From Niveibacterium umoris (lineage in GTDB: Bacteria; Pseudomonadota; Gammaproteobacteria; Burkholderiales; Rhodocyclaceae), in NCBI RefSeq assembly GCF_014197015.1, contig NZ_JACIET010000002.1, forward strand, positions 1,426,001 to 1,490,000: DNA of 64,000 nt, given 5' to 3'. Positions within the stretch are counted from its first letter, which is position 1. Each line of letters starts with the position of its first letter. The notes below the pieces were generated by a model. The model saw only the letters and a program-made list of their open reading frames with translations, did not search any database and had not been told where the DNA came from. The translations under genes and the position numbers were made by a program. Positions 34,824-42,696 of this stretch are shown here, one piece after another.

Positions 34824-36047
34824 ATGCTTCGCACCCGCCCCGCCTTGCATACCGCTGTTCCCGTGTTGCTTGCCCTGCTGTCTGCGTGTGCAACGGTGCC
34901 GGAGACGGCGCCCACCACCGCCGAATGCCCGGCTTGCCCGGTTTGCCCGACCGTGCCGGAGAAGCCGCCCGAGAAGCCCAAGGCCGATCCGCTGCAGCCG
35001 GCAAGCTGGAGCGACCTGCCGGGCTGGGGCGCCGACGATGTGTCGCAAGCCTGGGTTGCGATGCTTTCCTCATGCCGGGCCATGAAGGCGCCCGCCTGGC
35101 AGGCCAGTTGCCAGGCGGCCCGCGAGTTGGGCGAGAAACCCAGCGCCGCTGCGGTGCGCGCCTTTGCCGAGCGCGAATGGCAGCCGTGGCGGGTGGTGAA
35201 TCCGGATGGAACGGCCGAGGGTTTGATCACCGGCTACTACGAGCCGCTGATCCGCGGCAGCCGCACCCGATCCAAGTCGTACGACACGCCCGTCTATGCG
35301 GTGCCGGACGACTTGCTGATCATCGATATGGGCGACCTCTATCCAGAGTTGAAGAACATGCGGCTGCGCGGTCGGCTGGAGGGCCGCAAGGTGGTGCCCT
35401 ACTACTCGCGAGCGCAGATCGAAGCCCGGCCGGACAAGCTGGGCGACAAGGTCTTGCTGTGGGCTGCCGACCCGATCGATTTCTTCTTCCTGCAGGTGCA
35501 GGGCTCCGGCCAGGTGCAGCTGGCGGATGGCAGCCGTGTTCGCATTGCCTATGCCGACCAGAATGGCCATCCGTATCAGTCGATCGGCCGCTGGTTGATC
35601 GACAAGGGGGAGTTGAAGCTCGAGCAGGCGGGCATGGAGGGCATCCGCAACTGGGCGCGTACGAACCCCGGTCGGCTCACCGAAATGCTCAATGCGAACC
35701 CGAGTTTCGTCTTCTTCCGCGAACAGCCCGCGAATGGCGAGGGGCCACTTGGTTCTCAGGGTGTGCCCTTGACGGCCACGCGATCCATCGCGGTGGATAC
35801 GCGCAGCGTGCCGCTCGGCGCGCCCGTCTTCCTCGCGACGACGGCGCCAGGCAGCGACAAACCGATGCAACGCCTCGTCGTGGCGCAGGACACCGGCGGA
35901 GCGATCAAGGGCGGCGTACGTGCGGATTTCTACTGGGGGTTTGGCGCTGAGGCCGGCGCGCAGGCCGGCAAGATGCGCAGCCGTGGCCAGATGTGGGTGC
36001 TTTGGCCGAAGGGGCAGACCCCTCCCGGGGCGAAGCCAGGCACCTGA
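34824..36047 (+). CDS. mltA: Membrane-bound lytic murein transglycosylase A
   Basis: Outer-membrane lipoprotein that cleaves peptidoglycan glycan strands. It has 407 residues from the ATG at 34824, with signal peptide and lipobox LLSAC (lipidated C22). A linker with CPACPVCPTVPEKPPEKP is Pro/Cys-rich, which is unusual. The MltA domain starts near LITGYYEPLIRGSR. The 3D region holds AQDTGGAIKGGVRADFYWGFG, whose last Asp corresponds to the catalytic residue. TATACT at 34783-34788 is a likely -10 with no clear -35. It is divergent from the DUF815 operon. Confidence 0.93.
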   Translation: MLRTRPALHTAVPVLLALLSACATVPETAPTTAECPACPVCPTVPEKPPEKPKADPLQPASWSDLPGWGADDVSQAWVAMLSSCRAMKAPAWQASCQAARELGEKPSAAAVRAFAEREWQPWRVVNPDGTAEGLITGYYEPLIRGSRTRSKSYDTPVYAVPDDLLIIDMGDLYPELKNMRLRGRLEGRKVVPYYSRAQIEARPDKLGDKVLLWAADPIDFFFLQVQGSGQVQLADGSRVRIAYADQNGHPYQSIGRWLIDKGELKLEQAGMEGIRNWARTNPGRLTEMLNANPSFVFFREQPANGEGPLGSQGVPLTATRSIAVDTRSVPLGAPVFLATTAPGSDKPMQRLVVAQDTGGAIKGGVRADFYWGFGAEAGAQAGKMRSRGQMWVLWPKGQTPPGAKPGT

Positions 36048-36069
36048 CGCGTGCGCAGGGCGGCGCAAT

Positions 36070-36084
36070 GCACGATGACGGTGC
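36070..36084 (+). promoter_or_regulatory. NtrC-like binding site, distal
   Basis: GCACG-N5-GGTGC, one mismatch from the NtrC consensus GCACY-N5-RGTGC. It is centred 30 bp (three helical turns) from the second box and about 110 bp upstream of the sigma54 promoter of amtB. Confidence 0.6.
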
Positions 36085-36099
36085 GATTGCATTCGCTAT

Positions 36100-36114
36100 G
36101 CACCGAGCCGATGC
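36100..36114 (+). promoter_or_regulatory. NtrC-like binding site, proximal
   Basis: GCACC-GAGCC-GATGC, again one mismatch from GCACY-N5-RGTGC. It lies on the same face of the helix as the distal box and about 80 bp upstream of the sigma54 promoter, an ordinary enhancer distance. Confidence 0.55.
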
Positions 36115-36177
36115 GTGGCGTGCATGTTCCGGCCGGCCAATATTACATAAGTTGTTGATTATATAGAAAACGCCAAA

Positions 36178-36194
36178 TTGGTGCGTTTGTTGCT
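36178..36194 (+). promoter_or_regulatory. Sigma54 (-24/-12) promoter of amtB
   Basis: TTGGTGCGTTTGTTGCT has GG and GC separated by exactly 10 nt and the TTGC -12 block intact; the -24 block matches less well (TGG-TGCG for TGGCACG). The predicted start near 36205 lies before the ATG at 36227 and after the in-frame GTG at 36197, which rules that GTG out. Confidence 0.65.
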
Positions 36195-36226
36195 TCTTGG
36201 TGCGCCATCTCGTAATGGAGCCCCTC

Positions 36227-37429
36227 ATGGAGCAAATCAAGACTTCCAGCGACGTTCTTTTCGTACTGCTGGGCGCCGTCATGGTGCTGGCGATGCATGC
36301 CGGCTTCGCCTTTCTGGAACTGGGTACCGTCCGCAAGAAGAATCAGGTCAATGCCCTGGTCAAGATCCTCACCGATTTCGCGGTTTCCACGATCGCCTAT
36401 TTCTTCATCGGTTATGGCGTTGCCTACGGCATCCACTTCTTCACAGGCGCCGAGACCTTCGTTCAGCGCGGCGGCTACGACCTCGTCAAATTCTTCTTCC
36501 TGCTGACCTTTGCGGCCGCGATTCCCGCCATCGTGTCGGGCGGCATCGCCGAACGTGCGCGCTTCATGCCGCAACTGGCAGCCACCTTTCTGATCGTCAG
36601 CTTCGTGTATCCCTTCTTCGAAGGGCTTATGTGGAATGGCAATTTTGGCGTGCAGAAGTGGTTCGAAACGGCGTTTGGCGCGCAGTTCCACGATTTCGCG
36701 GGCAGTGTGGTAGTGCATGCCGTTGGTGGCTGGATCGGCCTTGCCGCAGTGTTGATGCTCGGCGCCCGGCGCGGCCGCTACAACAAGGATGGTGGCATCT
36801 CCGCGCATCCGCCTTCAAACATCCCCTTTCTCGCGCTCGGCGCATGGATCCTGGTGGTGGGTTGGTTCGGCTTCAACGTGATGAGCGCGCAGACCATGGA
36901 CAAGATTTCGGGCCTGGTCGCGGTGAACTCGCTGATGGCGATGGTTGGCGGCACTCTGGTGGCACTGGCCGCAGGCCGTAACGACCCGGGCTTCGTACAC
37001 AACGGCCCCCTCGCCGGCCTGGTTGCGGTGTGTGCCGGATCTGACCTGATGCATCCGATTGGTGCGTTGGTGGTCGGCGGTGTTGCCGGCGGGCTGTTTG
37101 TCTGGATGTTCACGCTGACGCAGAATCGTTGGAAGATCGACGATGTGCTCGGTGTATGGCCGCTTCACGGGCTTTGCGGTGCATGGGGCGGCATTGCCGC
37201 CGGCATCTTCGGCAGCAAGGCGCTTGGTGGCATCGGCGGCGTGAGCCTGGCCGTTCAGGCCTTGGGCACGCTGGGCGGAATTGCAGTCGCGCTGGTCGGC
37301 GGGGCGATCGTGTATGGCGGACTCAAACAGATCGTTGGTATTCGACTGGATGCGGAAGAGGAATACAACGGCGCGGATCTGTCGATTCACAAGATTTCCG
37401 CAACGGCGGAGCGCGAAACCCTCTGGTAG
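36227..37429 (+). CDS. amtB: Ammonium transporter
   Basis: Trimeric inner-membrane ammonium channel, 400 residues with 11 predicted helices and no cleaved signal. The start ATG 36227 has GGAG six bases upstream. D156 (HDFAG) is the recruitment-site aspartate. The twin pore histidines are H164 (VHAVGGW) and H314 (HGLCGAWGG). The gene has a sigma54 promoter and NtrC-like boxes, so expression should rise when nitrogen is limiting. There is no adjacent glnK, the usual partner, so its PII regulator must be encoded elsewhere. A bidirectional-type terminator follows. Confidence 0.95.
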   Translation: MEQIKTSSDVLFVLLGAVMVLAMHAGFAFLELGTVRKKNQVNALVKILTDFAVSTIAYFFIGYGVAYGIHFFTGAETFVQRGGYDLVKFFFLLTFAAAIPAIVSGGIAERARFMPQLAATFLIVSFVYPFFEGLMWNGNFGVQKWFETAFGAQFHDFAGSVVVHAVGGWIGLAAVLMLGARRGRYNKDGGISAHPPSNIPFLALGAWILVVGWFGFNVMSAQTMDKISGLVAVNSLMAMVGGTLVALAAGRNDPGFVHNGPLAGLVAVCAGSDLMHPIGALVVGGVAGGLFVWMFTLTQNRWKIDDVLGVWPLHGLCGAWGGIAAGIFGSKALGGIGGVSLAVQALGTLGGIAVALVGGAIVYGGLKQIVGIRLDAEEEYNGADLSIHKISATAERETLW

Positions 37430-37469
37430 AGCCGCTCAGGGCGCTCGATCTGCCCGGACTGCGAAGGTA

Positions 37470-37509
37470 AAGCAAAAACGCCCCCGGCATGCCGCGGGCG
37501 TTTTTGCTT
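37470..37509 (+). terminator. Terminator after amtB
   Basis: AAGCAAAAACGCCC (37470-37483) pairs perfectly with GGGCGTTTTTGCTT (37496-37509), with an inner CGGC-AT-GCCG stem. A-rich on one side and T-rich on the other, it can work in both directions. Confidence 0.9.
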
Positions 37510-37800
37510 GAAATGTCGGTCGAGAACAAGACTGCATCACGATCACGCGTCTTGTACGACACAACACCGTTGGTGCGGATGCGTCGGCACGCAGCGACCT
37601 CCCAGTCCGGCCGCGCGACGTTCCGGTTGGAGCGCAAGCGCGCATCGGTGCCGGGTCGCGATGGCGAAACTGCGGTTACGCGCCGATCCGATCGGGCATC
37701 ACTTGGCGTACGCGCTCCGTGCGGCTGACTGTCCGGTGCCAGTGCGTTTCGGGCGTCGCTCGGGGATGCTTCGGCGCGGGCGCCTTGCCGTAAGGTCCGA
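37510..37800. other. Intergenic stretch without recognisable gene
   Basis: GC-rich sequence between the amtB terminator and the convergent small acidic gene. Short open frames here have no ribosome-binding site and arginine-rich, proline-rich translations typical of non-coding GC-rich DNA. I see no promoter, repeat or RNA structure. Confidence 0.5.
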
Positions 37801-38037
37801 TCAGTGCAGCTTCAAGGGCAGGAAGAAGTAACTCCCGTCGTGTTCGAGCAGGCGACGCTCATGTTCTGCCGCGAAAGCATCGAGCATGCGCCTGAAGGTC
37901 TCGTGGTGTGCGTCATCCTCGCCATGCGCCTCAATGATCAGATCGTCGAGGTTGTCGGGGTCAATTTCGGCAAGCGCCTCTGCGATCCCGTCTTCGAAAT
38001 CGTCTTCGCTCGCGATGCGGAATACCTGTTCGCTCAT
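37801..38037 (-). CDS. Small acidic protein of unknown function
   Basis: A 78-residue protein, MSEQVFRIASEDDFEDGIAE at the start, with many Asp and Glu residues and an aromatic C-terminus (DGSYFFLPLKLH). GAGGGGCACA before the ATG is a good ribosome-binding site, which favours this strand over the open frame on the other strand. No membrane segment, signal peptide or cysteine. It looks like a soluble helical protein, with helix-like segments at about 12-24 and 43-65. I do not recognise the family; it stands alone between two terminators or gaps. Confidence 0.55.
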   Translation of the reverse strand: MSEQVFRIASEDDFEDGIAEALAEIDPDNLDDLIIEAHGEDDAHHETFRRMLDAFAAEHERRLLEHDGSYFFLPLKLH

Positions 38038-38372
38038 TGTGCCCCTCGTTGCGACTGTGCCGTACGTTCGGCATATGTAGGCTAGTGGGGCAATTGCAAG
38101 GGCTGCAAACCTTGATCGAGCGCGCTGTCAGATCGACGCAAACCCGTCCACTGCCTGCCGGAAATCTGAGACGATGATCGTCTTCCCAGCAAATGCGGCT
38201 GCGCCCTCGTGGGGCCGGCGACGGCGGCTGCGCCGTACTTGCTGTCTCGCCGCACTCTGCGGAAAATACCGCCTCCCCGGAACCCGTCGAACGCCGCCGG
38301 CTGAAACGGGGGCGCATCAGGCGCCCGGTTACGCGTACAACCATAACAATCAACCCGGAAGCTACCCCCTTG
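38038..38372. other. Intergenic stretch upstream of two divergent small genes
   Basis: The left part must hold the promoter of the acidic protein gene on the minus strand and the right part that of the gene starting at 38373; no convincing -35/-10 pair is visible in either direction. GGGCGC-ATCAG-GCGCCC near 38309-38326 is a short hairpin. An open frame extends upstream of 38373 to 38193, but its translation is arginine-rich and looks non-coding. Confidence 0.4.
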
Positions 38373-38882
38373 ATGGATGACCGTTTCGCTCCAGTCGCCA
38401 GCGGCTTCGCTCGTGATGCCGATATAGATGGAATTCGCGCGATGACACGCAAGTCTGCTGATGAACTGTCCCCCTCAAGCCGTCACACGGCGCCGCTTGG
38501 CGTCGCGGATAGCGCGTTGGCGAACGGCGAAGCGGACTTCGATGCGAGCGGCACCAATATTGCGGGCGACTTGCTGTTGATGATCCAGGAGGTCGAACGC
38601 TCGCTCGACCGGCCGGTGCGATCCACCCGGATCGCCGGCGAGCCACGCGGCGTGATCAAGGGCTGGCGTATCGAAGTGCCCGGTGTGGGTGTGATCAAGC
38701 GCCCGGAGGACATCATCGGCGCAAACGTTTGTACGCCGACGGGCAACACCTCTGCGATCACCGCGTTCGACGGCGACTCGCGCCGGGTGCAGACGATCAG
38801 CGGAAGCGTCTACGAGCTGGGCATGCCCGACGCCTACTACGCCGCGCACAATCGCCGGGTGCTCAAGGCCCTTGGTTTCTGA
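38373..38882 (+). CDS. Hypothetical protein
   Basis: A 169-residue protein from the ATG at 38373 (MDDRFAPVASGFARDADIDG). The N-terminal third is Ser/Ala/Asp-rich and probably disordered. The C-terminal two thirds look folded: DLLLMIQEVERSLDRPV, then GWRIEVPGVGVIKRPEDIIG, and a final YAAHNRRVLKALGF helix. No signal peptide or membrane segment. The ribosome-binding site is weak, and an ATG at about 38451 (MTRKSADELSPSS) is an alternative start. I do not recognise a family or a link to neighbours. Confidence 0.5.
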   Translation: MDDRFAPVASGFARDADIDGIRAMTRKSADELSPSSRHTAPLGVADSALANGEADFDASGTNIAGDLLLMIQEVERSLDRPVRSTRIAGEPRGVIKGWRIEVPGVGVIKRPEDIIGANVCTPTGNTSAITAFDGDSRRVQTISGSVYELGMPDAYYAAHNRRVLKALGF

Positions 38883-39161
38883 GGTGCCGACTTGGCAGGC
38901 GCTGCGCGGGCAGTGGATAGTCGGAATCGCGCCGACTACCCCAGTACAGTGGATATTTGGCTCTTCGAGGGCTCAAGTCCGGTCGGTCGCTCGCGATAAG
39001 CGGTGCGGCCGGGCTCGTCGGGACGGCGCGATCGACCCTGCCTATGCTGGCGCAATTGTTTGGCTAAGTGGGGCGGCGGCTGCCAAGGGGGCCAATAGAC
39101 GATATGCGTTGGGCTGCTTGACGGTCGCGTCGCCCGCGCACCTTTAGCTGCGAACAGCGAC
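38883..39161. other. Intergenic stretch without recognisable gene
   Basis: This lies between the hypothetical gene and the convergent radical SAM gene. Open frames on both strands lack ribosome-binding sites and coding-like composition. No T-tailed hairpin was found to separate the two convergent genes. Confidence 0.4.
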
Positions 39162-41066
39162 TCAGCGCAGCGCGTTGGCGACGAAGTGCCGCGGTACCCG
39201 GGTGCGTGGTACGCGTTGCTGGAACCAGCTGCGCACGTCCTCATCGAGTCCGATGCCGTGCATGAAGTTGTACAGCGCCTTGTTCAACGCCACGCCCAGC
39301 GCGTCGTGGTCGACGCCGGTGGGGTCGATGAAACCGACGTCGTTTCGCGCAAACGTCGCGGGCGGGAGCGGCATCAGCGTGACGCCATAGGCCTCCGGGT
39401 TCTTGCCGACCGGCGAGTGCACCGTGCAGACAAAGCGATGGAAGAAGCCTGACTGGATGCAGCCGGCTTCGAACAACTGGCGCACGTATTCGAGTGCGTC
39501 CACCGTGTCCTGCACCGTCTGCGAGGGGAAGCCGTACATCAGGTAGGCGTGCACCAGGATGCCGGCCTCGCTGAACGCATGGGTCACCCGTGCCACCTGA
39601 TCCACCGAGACGCCCTTCTGCATCAGTTTGAGCAGGCGATCGGACGCGACTTCCAGCCCGCCTGACACCGCGATGCAGCCACTGTCGGAGAGCAACTGGC
39701 ACAGTTCGGGCGTGAAGGACTTCTCGAAGCGGATGTTGCCCCACCATGAGATCGATCGCTGCCGATCGACCAGCGCTTGTGCCAGCGCCTTCAGCGATTT
39801 GGGGGGCGCAGCTTCGTCGACGAAGTGGAAGCCGCTCTGCCCGGTTTCGGCGACGATGGCGTCGATGCGCGCGATCAGTGTGTCCGCCGACGCCGCGTCG
39901 TAGCGCGAGATGTAGTCGAGGCTCACGTCGCAGAAGCTGCACTTCTTCCAGTAGCAGCCGTGCGCGACGGTGAGCTTGTTCCAGCGTCCGTCCGACCACA
40001 GCCGGTGCATCGGGTTGAGCATGTCGAGGATCGACAGGTAGCCGTCGATCGGCAAACCGTCCCAGGTCGGCGTCCCGACGTCCTCAAACGCGACGTCGGG
40101 CTCGGCGAAATTCACGTAGCGTACGGCGCCGCTTTCCGTGTCACGGATGAAGCTGCGCACCAGGCGTTGTTGCGAGCGCCGGCCCTGCAGATGCTCCAGG
40201 ATCGCCAGCAAGGGGCGCTCGCCGGCATCCAGCGTGACGTAATCGAAGTAGTCGAACACCCGCGGATCGGCGAGTTCGCGCAGCTCGGTGTTCACGAATC
40301 CGCCGCCCAGCACCGTGACAACGCCCGGGGCTTGCGCCTTGATCGTCTGCGCGATGCGGAAAGCGCCATACACCGAGCCGGGGAAGGGTACCGACAGCAG
40401 CACGACGTCCGGTCGGTGCCGGTCCAGCGCGTCAAGCGCAAGCGTGCACAGGGTCGCATCGACCAGCGTGTGCGCGCCCGCCAAGGCCTGTGCGAGCGGG
40501 TCGAAGCTCGGCTGGCTGGCGGCCAGCGATTCGCCGTAGCGCACGAACTCGAAGCGTGGGTCGACAGCGTCGCGCAGCACGTCGGCGAGGTCGTTGAGGT
40601 ACAGCGTGGCGAGGTGGCGCGCGCGATCCTGCATGCCAAGCGATCCGAAGGCCCAGGCGAGCGGGTCGCCGCCGTCCGGATCGACGTACACCTCCAGCGA
40701 ATCGAAACGCGCGCCCTCGGGCAGGAAGTTGCGACCGCCAATGCGGTGCGCCACGGTCGGATCGCGCCCCTGCAGGAAGCCGATTGCCACCGATACCGTG
40801 GCCCGGTAGCGCGCGAACTGCGCCAGGAACGACGCCACCTGCGGCGAGCGCTTGCGCTGCGGGATCGCCTCGGCCCGCGCACGGACTTCGTCCAGGCCCT
40901 GCGGCGAAAACAGGCGCAGCACCAGCGCCAGCGCCAGATCCTCCTGAGCCGCCGCGACACCCTGTGCGCGCAGGAAACCGGTGAGGTATGCCGTGGACGG
41001 GTAGGGCGTATTGAGCTGCGTCATCGGCGGGATGATCGACAGCACGCGGTGGGTGAATTCGGACAT
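39162..41066 (-). CDS. B12-binding-type radical SAM protein with CX4CX2C cluster motif
   Basis: A 634-residue cytoplasmic protein from the ATG at 41066 (MSEFTHRVLSIIPPMTQLNT). The N-terminal half has a B12-binding-like Rossmann segment (RPDVVLLSVPFPGSVYGAFR, VVTVLGGGFVNTELR) without the DxHxxG histidine loop. The radical SAM cluster ligands are C371, C376 and C379 in HGCYWKKCSFCD, a CX4CX2C spacing that differs from the canonical CX3CX2C. The barrel continues with VDEAAPPKSL and SGGLEVASDRLLKLMQKG. Homologues are known but their reaction is not. A further 77 in-frame upstream residues are proline/arginine-rich and unlikely to be translated. It stands alone. Confidence 0.82.
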   Translation of the reverse strand: MSEFTHRVLSIIPPMTQLNTPYPSTAYLTGFLRAQGVAAAQEDLALALVLRLFSPQGLDEVRARAEAIPQRKRSPQVASFLAQFARYRATVSVAIGFLQGRDPTVAHRIGGRNFLPEGARFDSLEVYVDPDGGDPLAWAFGSLGMQDRARHLATLYLNDLADVLRDAVDPRFEFVRYGESLAASQPSFDPLAQALAGAHTLVDATLCTLALDALDRHRPDVVLLSVPFPGSVYGAFRIAQTIKAQAPGVVTVLGGGFVNTELRELADPRVFDYFDYVTLDAGERPLLAILEHLQGRRSQQRLVRSFIRDTESGAVRYVNFAEPDVAFEDVGTPTWDGLPIDGYLSILDMLNPMHRLWSDGRWNKLTVAHGCYWKKCSFCDVSLDYISRYDAASADTLIARIDAIVAETGQSGFHFVDEAAPPKSLKALAQALVDRQRSISWWGNIRFEKSFTPELCQLLSDSGCIAVSGGLEVASDRLLKLMQKGVSVDQVARVTHAFSEAGILVHAYLMYGFPSQTVQDTVDALEYVRQLFEAGCIQSGFFHRFVCTVHSPVGKNPEAYGVTLMPLPPATFARNDVGFIDPTGVDHDALGVALNKALYNFMHGIGLDEDVRSWFQQRVPRTRVPRHFVANALR

Positions 41067-41517
41067 GGGCTGCAGCGGGGCGTTCCGGAGGTGGGGCGAT
41101 CGGTTTCGCCGGTTGCCGGCCCAGAAGGCCGGAGGCGAAGCGATTCTAGCGCTTTGATCCCGGCAGGCGGCCGCTTGTGGATCGCGGTACATCCGACGCG
41201 GCATGTGGCGCTTGCGCCGCGCGCGGCCGAGGGCCCACTTGAAGCGACCATTCCTCCCGGCTGAGTCCCGCGCCTGCGGGCTTGCGCGGCCGGGCACTCG
41301 CGCGCCGTGTTCGCACCGTGCGCCATTCGGTGCTCGCGTCGCAATTTCGAGACGGGGGGCGAAAGCCTGCGTGGGATATAGTTACCGGTTGCCGCATACG
41401 GCAGCGCCGGTATCATTGGGCGGCGGTGCTGCAGCTGCATTCTCGGCGCCCGCCAGGCCCGCACCCGCGGGCCTTAGTGCGGCGCGTGCCCAGTACATCG
41501 TTCGATCGGAAATCGGC
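41067..41517. other. Divergent intergenic region between radical SAM and ROK genes
   Basis: This 451-nt region must hold both promoters, although none is clear; GGGATATAGTTACC near 41373-41386 is a possible AT-rich core. An interrupted dyad, ACCGG..TGCCG-CATA-CGGCA..CCGGT at 41384-41411, is a candidate operator or hairpin close to the ROK gene. An open frame crosses it on the plus strand into the ROK gene, but its translation is arginine-rich and lacks the family N-terminus. Confidence 0.4.
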
Positions 41518-42696
41518 ATGCCCATCACTGGTGACCAGACGCTCCTCAAACAGATCAACCGTATGGCGATCGTTCGCCGGGTGCGACAGCAGAGCGGCCT
41601 TTCGCGCGCCGACATCGCCAAGGAAACCGGGCTCACCAAATCCACGGTGAGCCTGCTGGCGCAGGAGTTGATCGACGAAGGCTGGCTGGTCGAGCATGCG
41701 ATCCAGATTACCGGCGCCCTCGGCCGCCGGCCGACCCCTCTTGCAATCGATGGCGGGCGTCTCGCGATGGTCGGCGCAGAACTGGGGGTGGACCGTATTC
41801 ACGTGGTTGGCCTTTCGCTCAGCGGCGAGATCGTGTTCAAGACGGAGCAGGACCTCCAAGGGAGCGGCCCGACCGAGGTGCTCGGCCAGCTCGCGCGCCT
41901 GTTGATCGATGGCGTGGCGCAGGTGCGGGCGTCCGGGCGCAGCGTGTTCGGCGTCGGCGTCGGCTTGCCAGGCGCGGTCGACGAGGACGCGGGCGTGCTG
42001 AAAGTGGCGCCCAATCTTGGCTGGCGCAATGTCGACGTAGCCAGGCCCTTGCGCGCCGCATTCGACGCCGCCGGGCTGGATGCGCTGCCGATCTGCATGC
42101 AGAACGAGGCGGATGTCGCTGCGCTGGGCGAATACGAATTCGGCAGCGCACCGGTGCCCGATCCGCTGGTCTATCTGAGTCTGGGTATCGGCGTGGGCGC
42201 GGGCATTGTCGTCAATGACCGCCTGTTCGTGGGGGCGGCCGGATTCGCCGGTGAAGTGGGGCACTCGATCCTGCAGATTGCCGGCGCACGCTGTTCATGC
42301 GGGCGCGAGGGCTGTGCCGAGGCCTACATCGGCCTGCGCGCGATCGCACGCCAGTCGGCCAGTCCGGGCGACCCGCCGCGCGATCTCGATGCGCTGGCGG
42401 CCGGTGTCGCGCAGGGCGAACTGCTGGCCGTGCGTGCAGCACAACAGGCCGGCCATTACCTCGGCGTGCTGATGCAGAACCTCTGGACTGCCTTTGATCC
42501 GGGGCGCTTCGTGCTCGGCGGCCCGACCTGTGAGCTCGGCGCCCCGTTGCTCGATGCGGCGAAGGAAACCATCGATGCCTACGCGCTGGCGGCCGGGCTC
42601 CCCGCGCCGGAAGTGCGCGTGTCCCGTTATGGTCGCCGCGCGGTCGCAGCGGGCGCGGCTGCGATGGTGCTGCACAAGCTGCTCAGACCCGTCTAG
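41518..42696 (+). CDS. ROK-family transcriptional regulator (NagC/XylR type)
   Basis: A 392-residue repressor-type ROK protein. A winged helix-turn-helix at about 15-72 (SRADIAKETGLTKSTVSLLA) precedes a sugar-kinase-like ROK domain. The zinc site is H249, C259, C261 and C266 in EVGHSILQ and CSCGREGC. DNA binding would be relieved by a sugar or sugar phosphate, but no sugar operon is adjacent; the convergent gene encodes a solute-binding-like protein. The start ATG 41518 has only a weak GGA upstream. Its stop codon overlaps the convergent gene stop inside a CTAG. Confidence 0.88.
   Translation: MPITGDQTLLKQINRMAIVRRVRQQSGLSRADIAKETGLTKSTVSLLAQELIDEGWLVEHAIQITGALGRRPTPLAIDGGRLAMVGAELGVDRIHVVGLSLSGEIVFKTEQDLQGSGPTEVLGQLARLLIDGVAQVRASGRSVFGVGVGLPGAVDEDAGVLKVAPNLGWRNVDVARPLRAAFDAAGLDALPICMQNEADVAALGEYEFGSAPVPDPLVYLSLGIGVGAGIVVNDRLFVGAAGFAGEVGHSILQIAGARCSCGREGCAEAYIGLRAIARQSASPGDPPRDLDALAAGVAQGELLAVRAAQQAGHYLGVLMQNLWTAFDPGRFVLGGPTCELGAPLLDAAKETIDAYALAAGLPAPEVRVSRYGRRAVAAGAAAMVLHKLLRPV

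Noticed and set aside
36197-36226. GTG 36197 or ATG 36215 as amtB start
   Set aside because: The GTG lies before the predicted sigma54 transcript start, and the GGAG that overlaps the second ATG serves ATG 36227.
38872-39147. Plus-strand open frame after the 169-residue hypothetical gene
   Set aside because: No ribosome-binding site, low-complexity Ala/Arg composition, and it overlaps the previous gene's end in another frame.
39777-41264. Plus-strand open frame of 495 residues opposite the radical SAM gene
   Set aside because: The opposite strand encodes recognisable motifs (B12-like fold, cluster cysteines); this frame has random-looking Arg/Gln/His-rich sequence and no ribosome-binding site.
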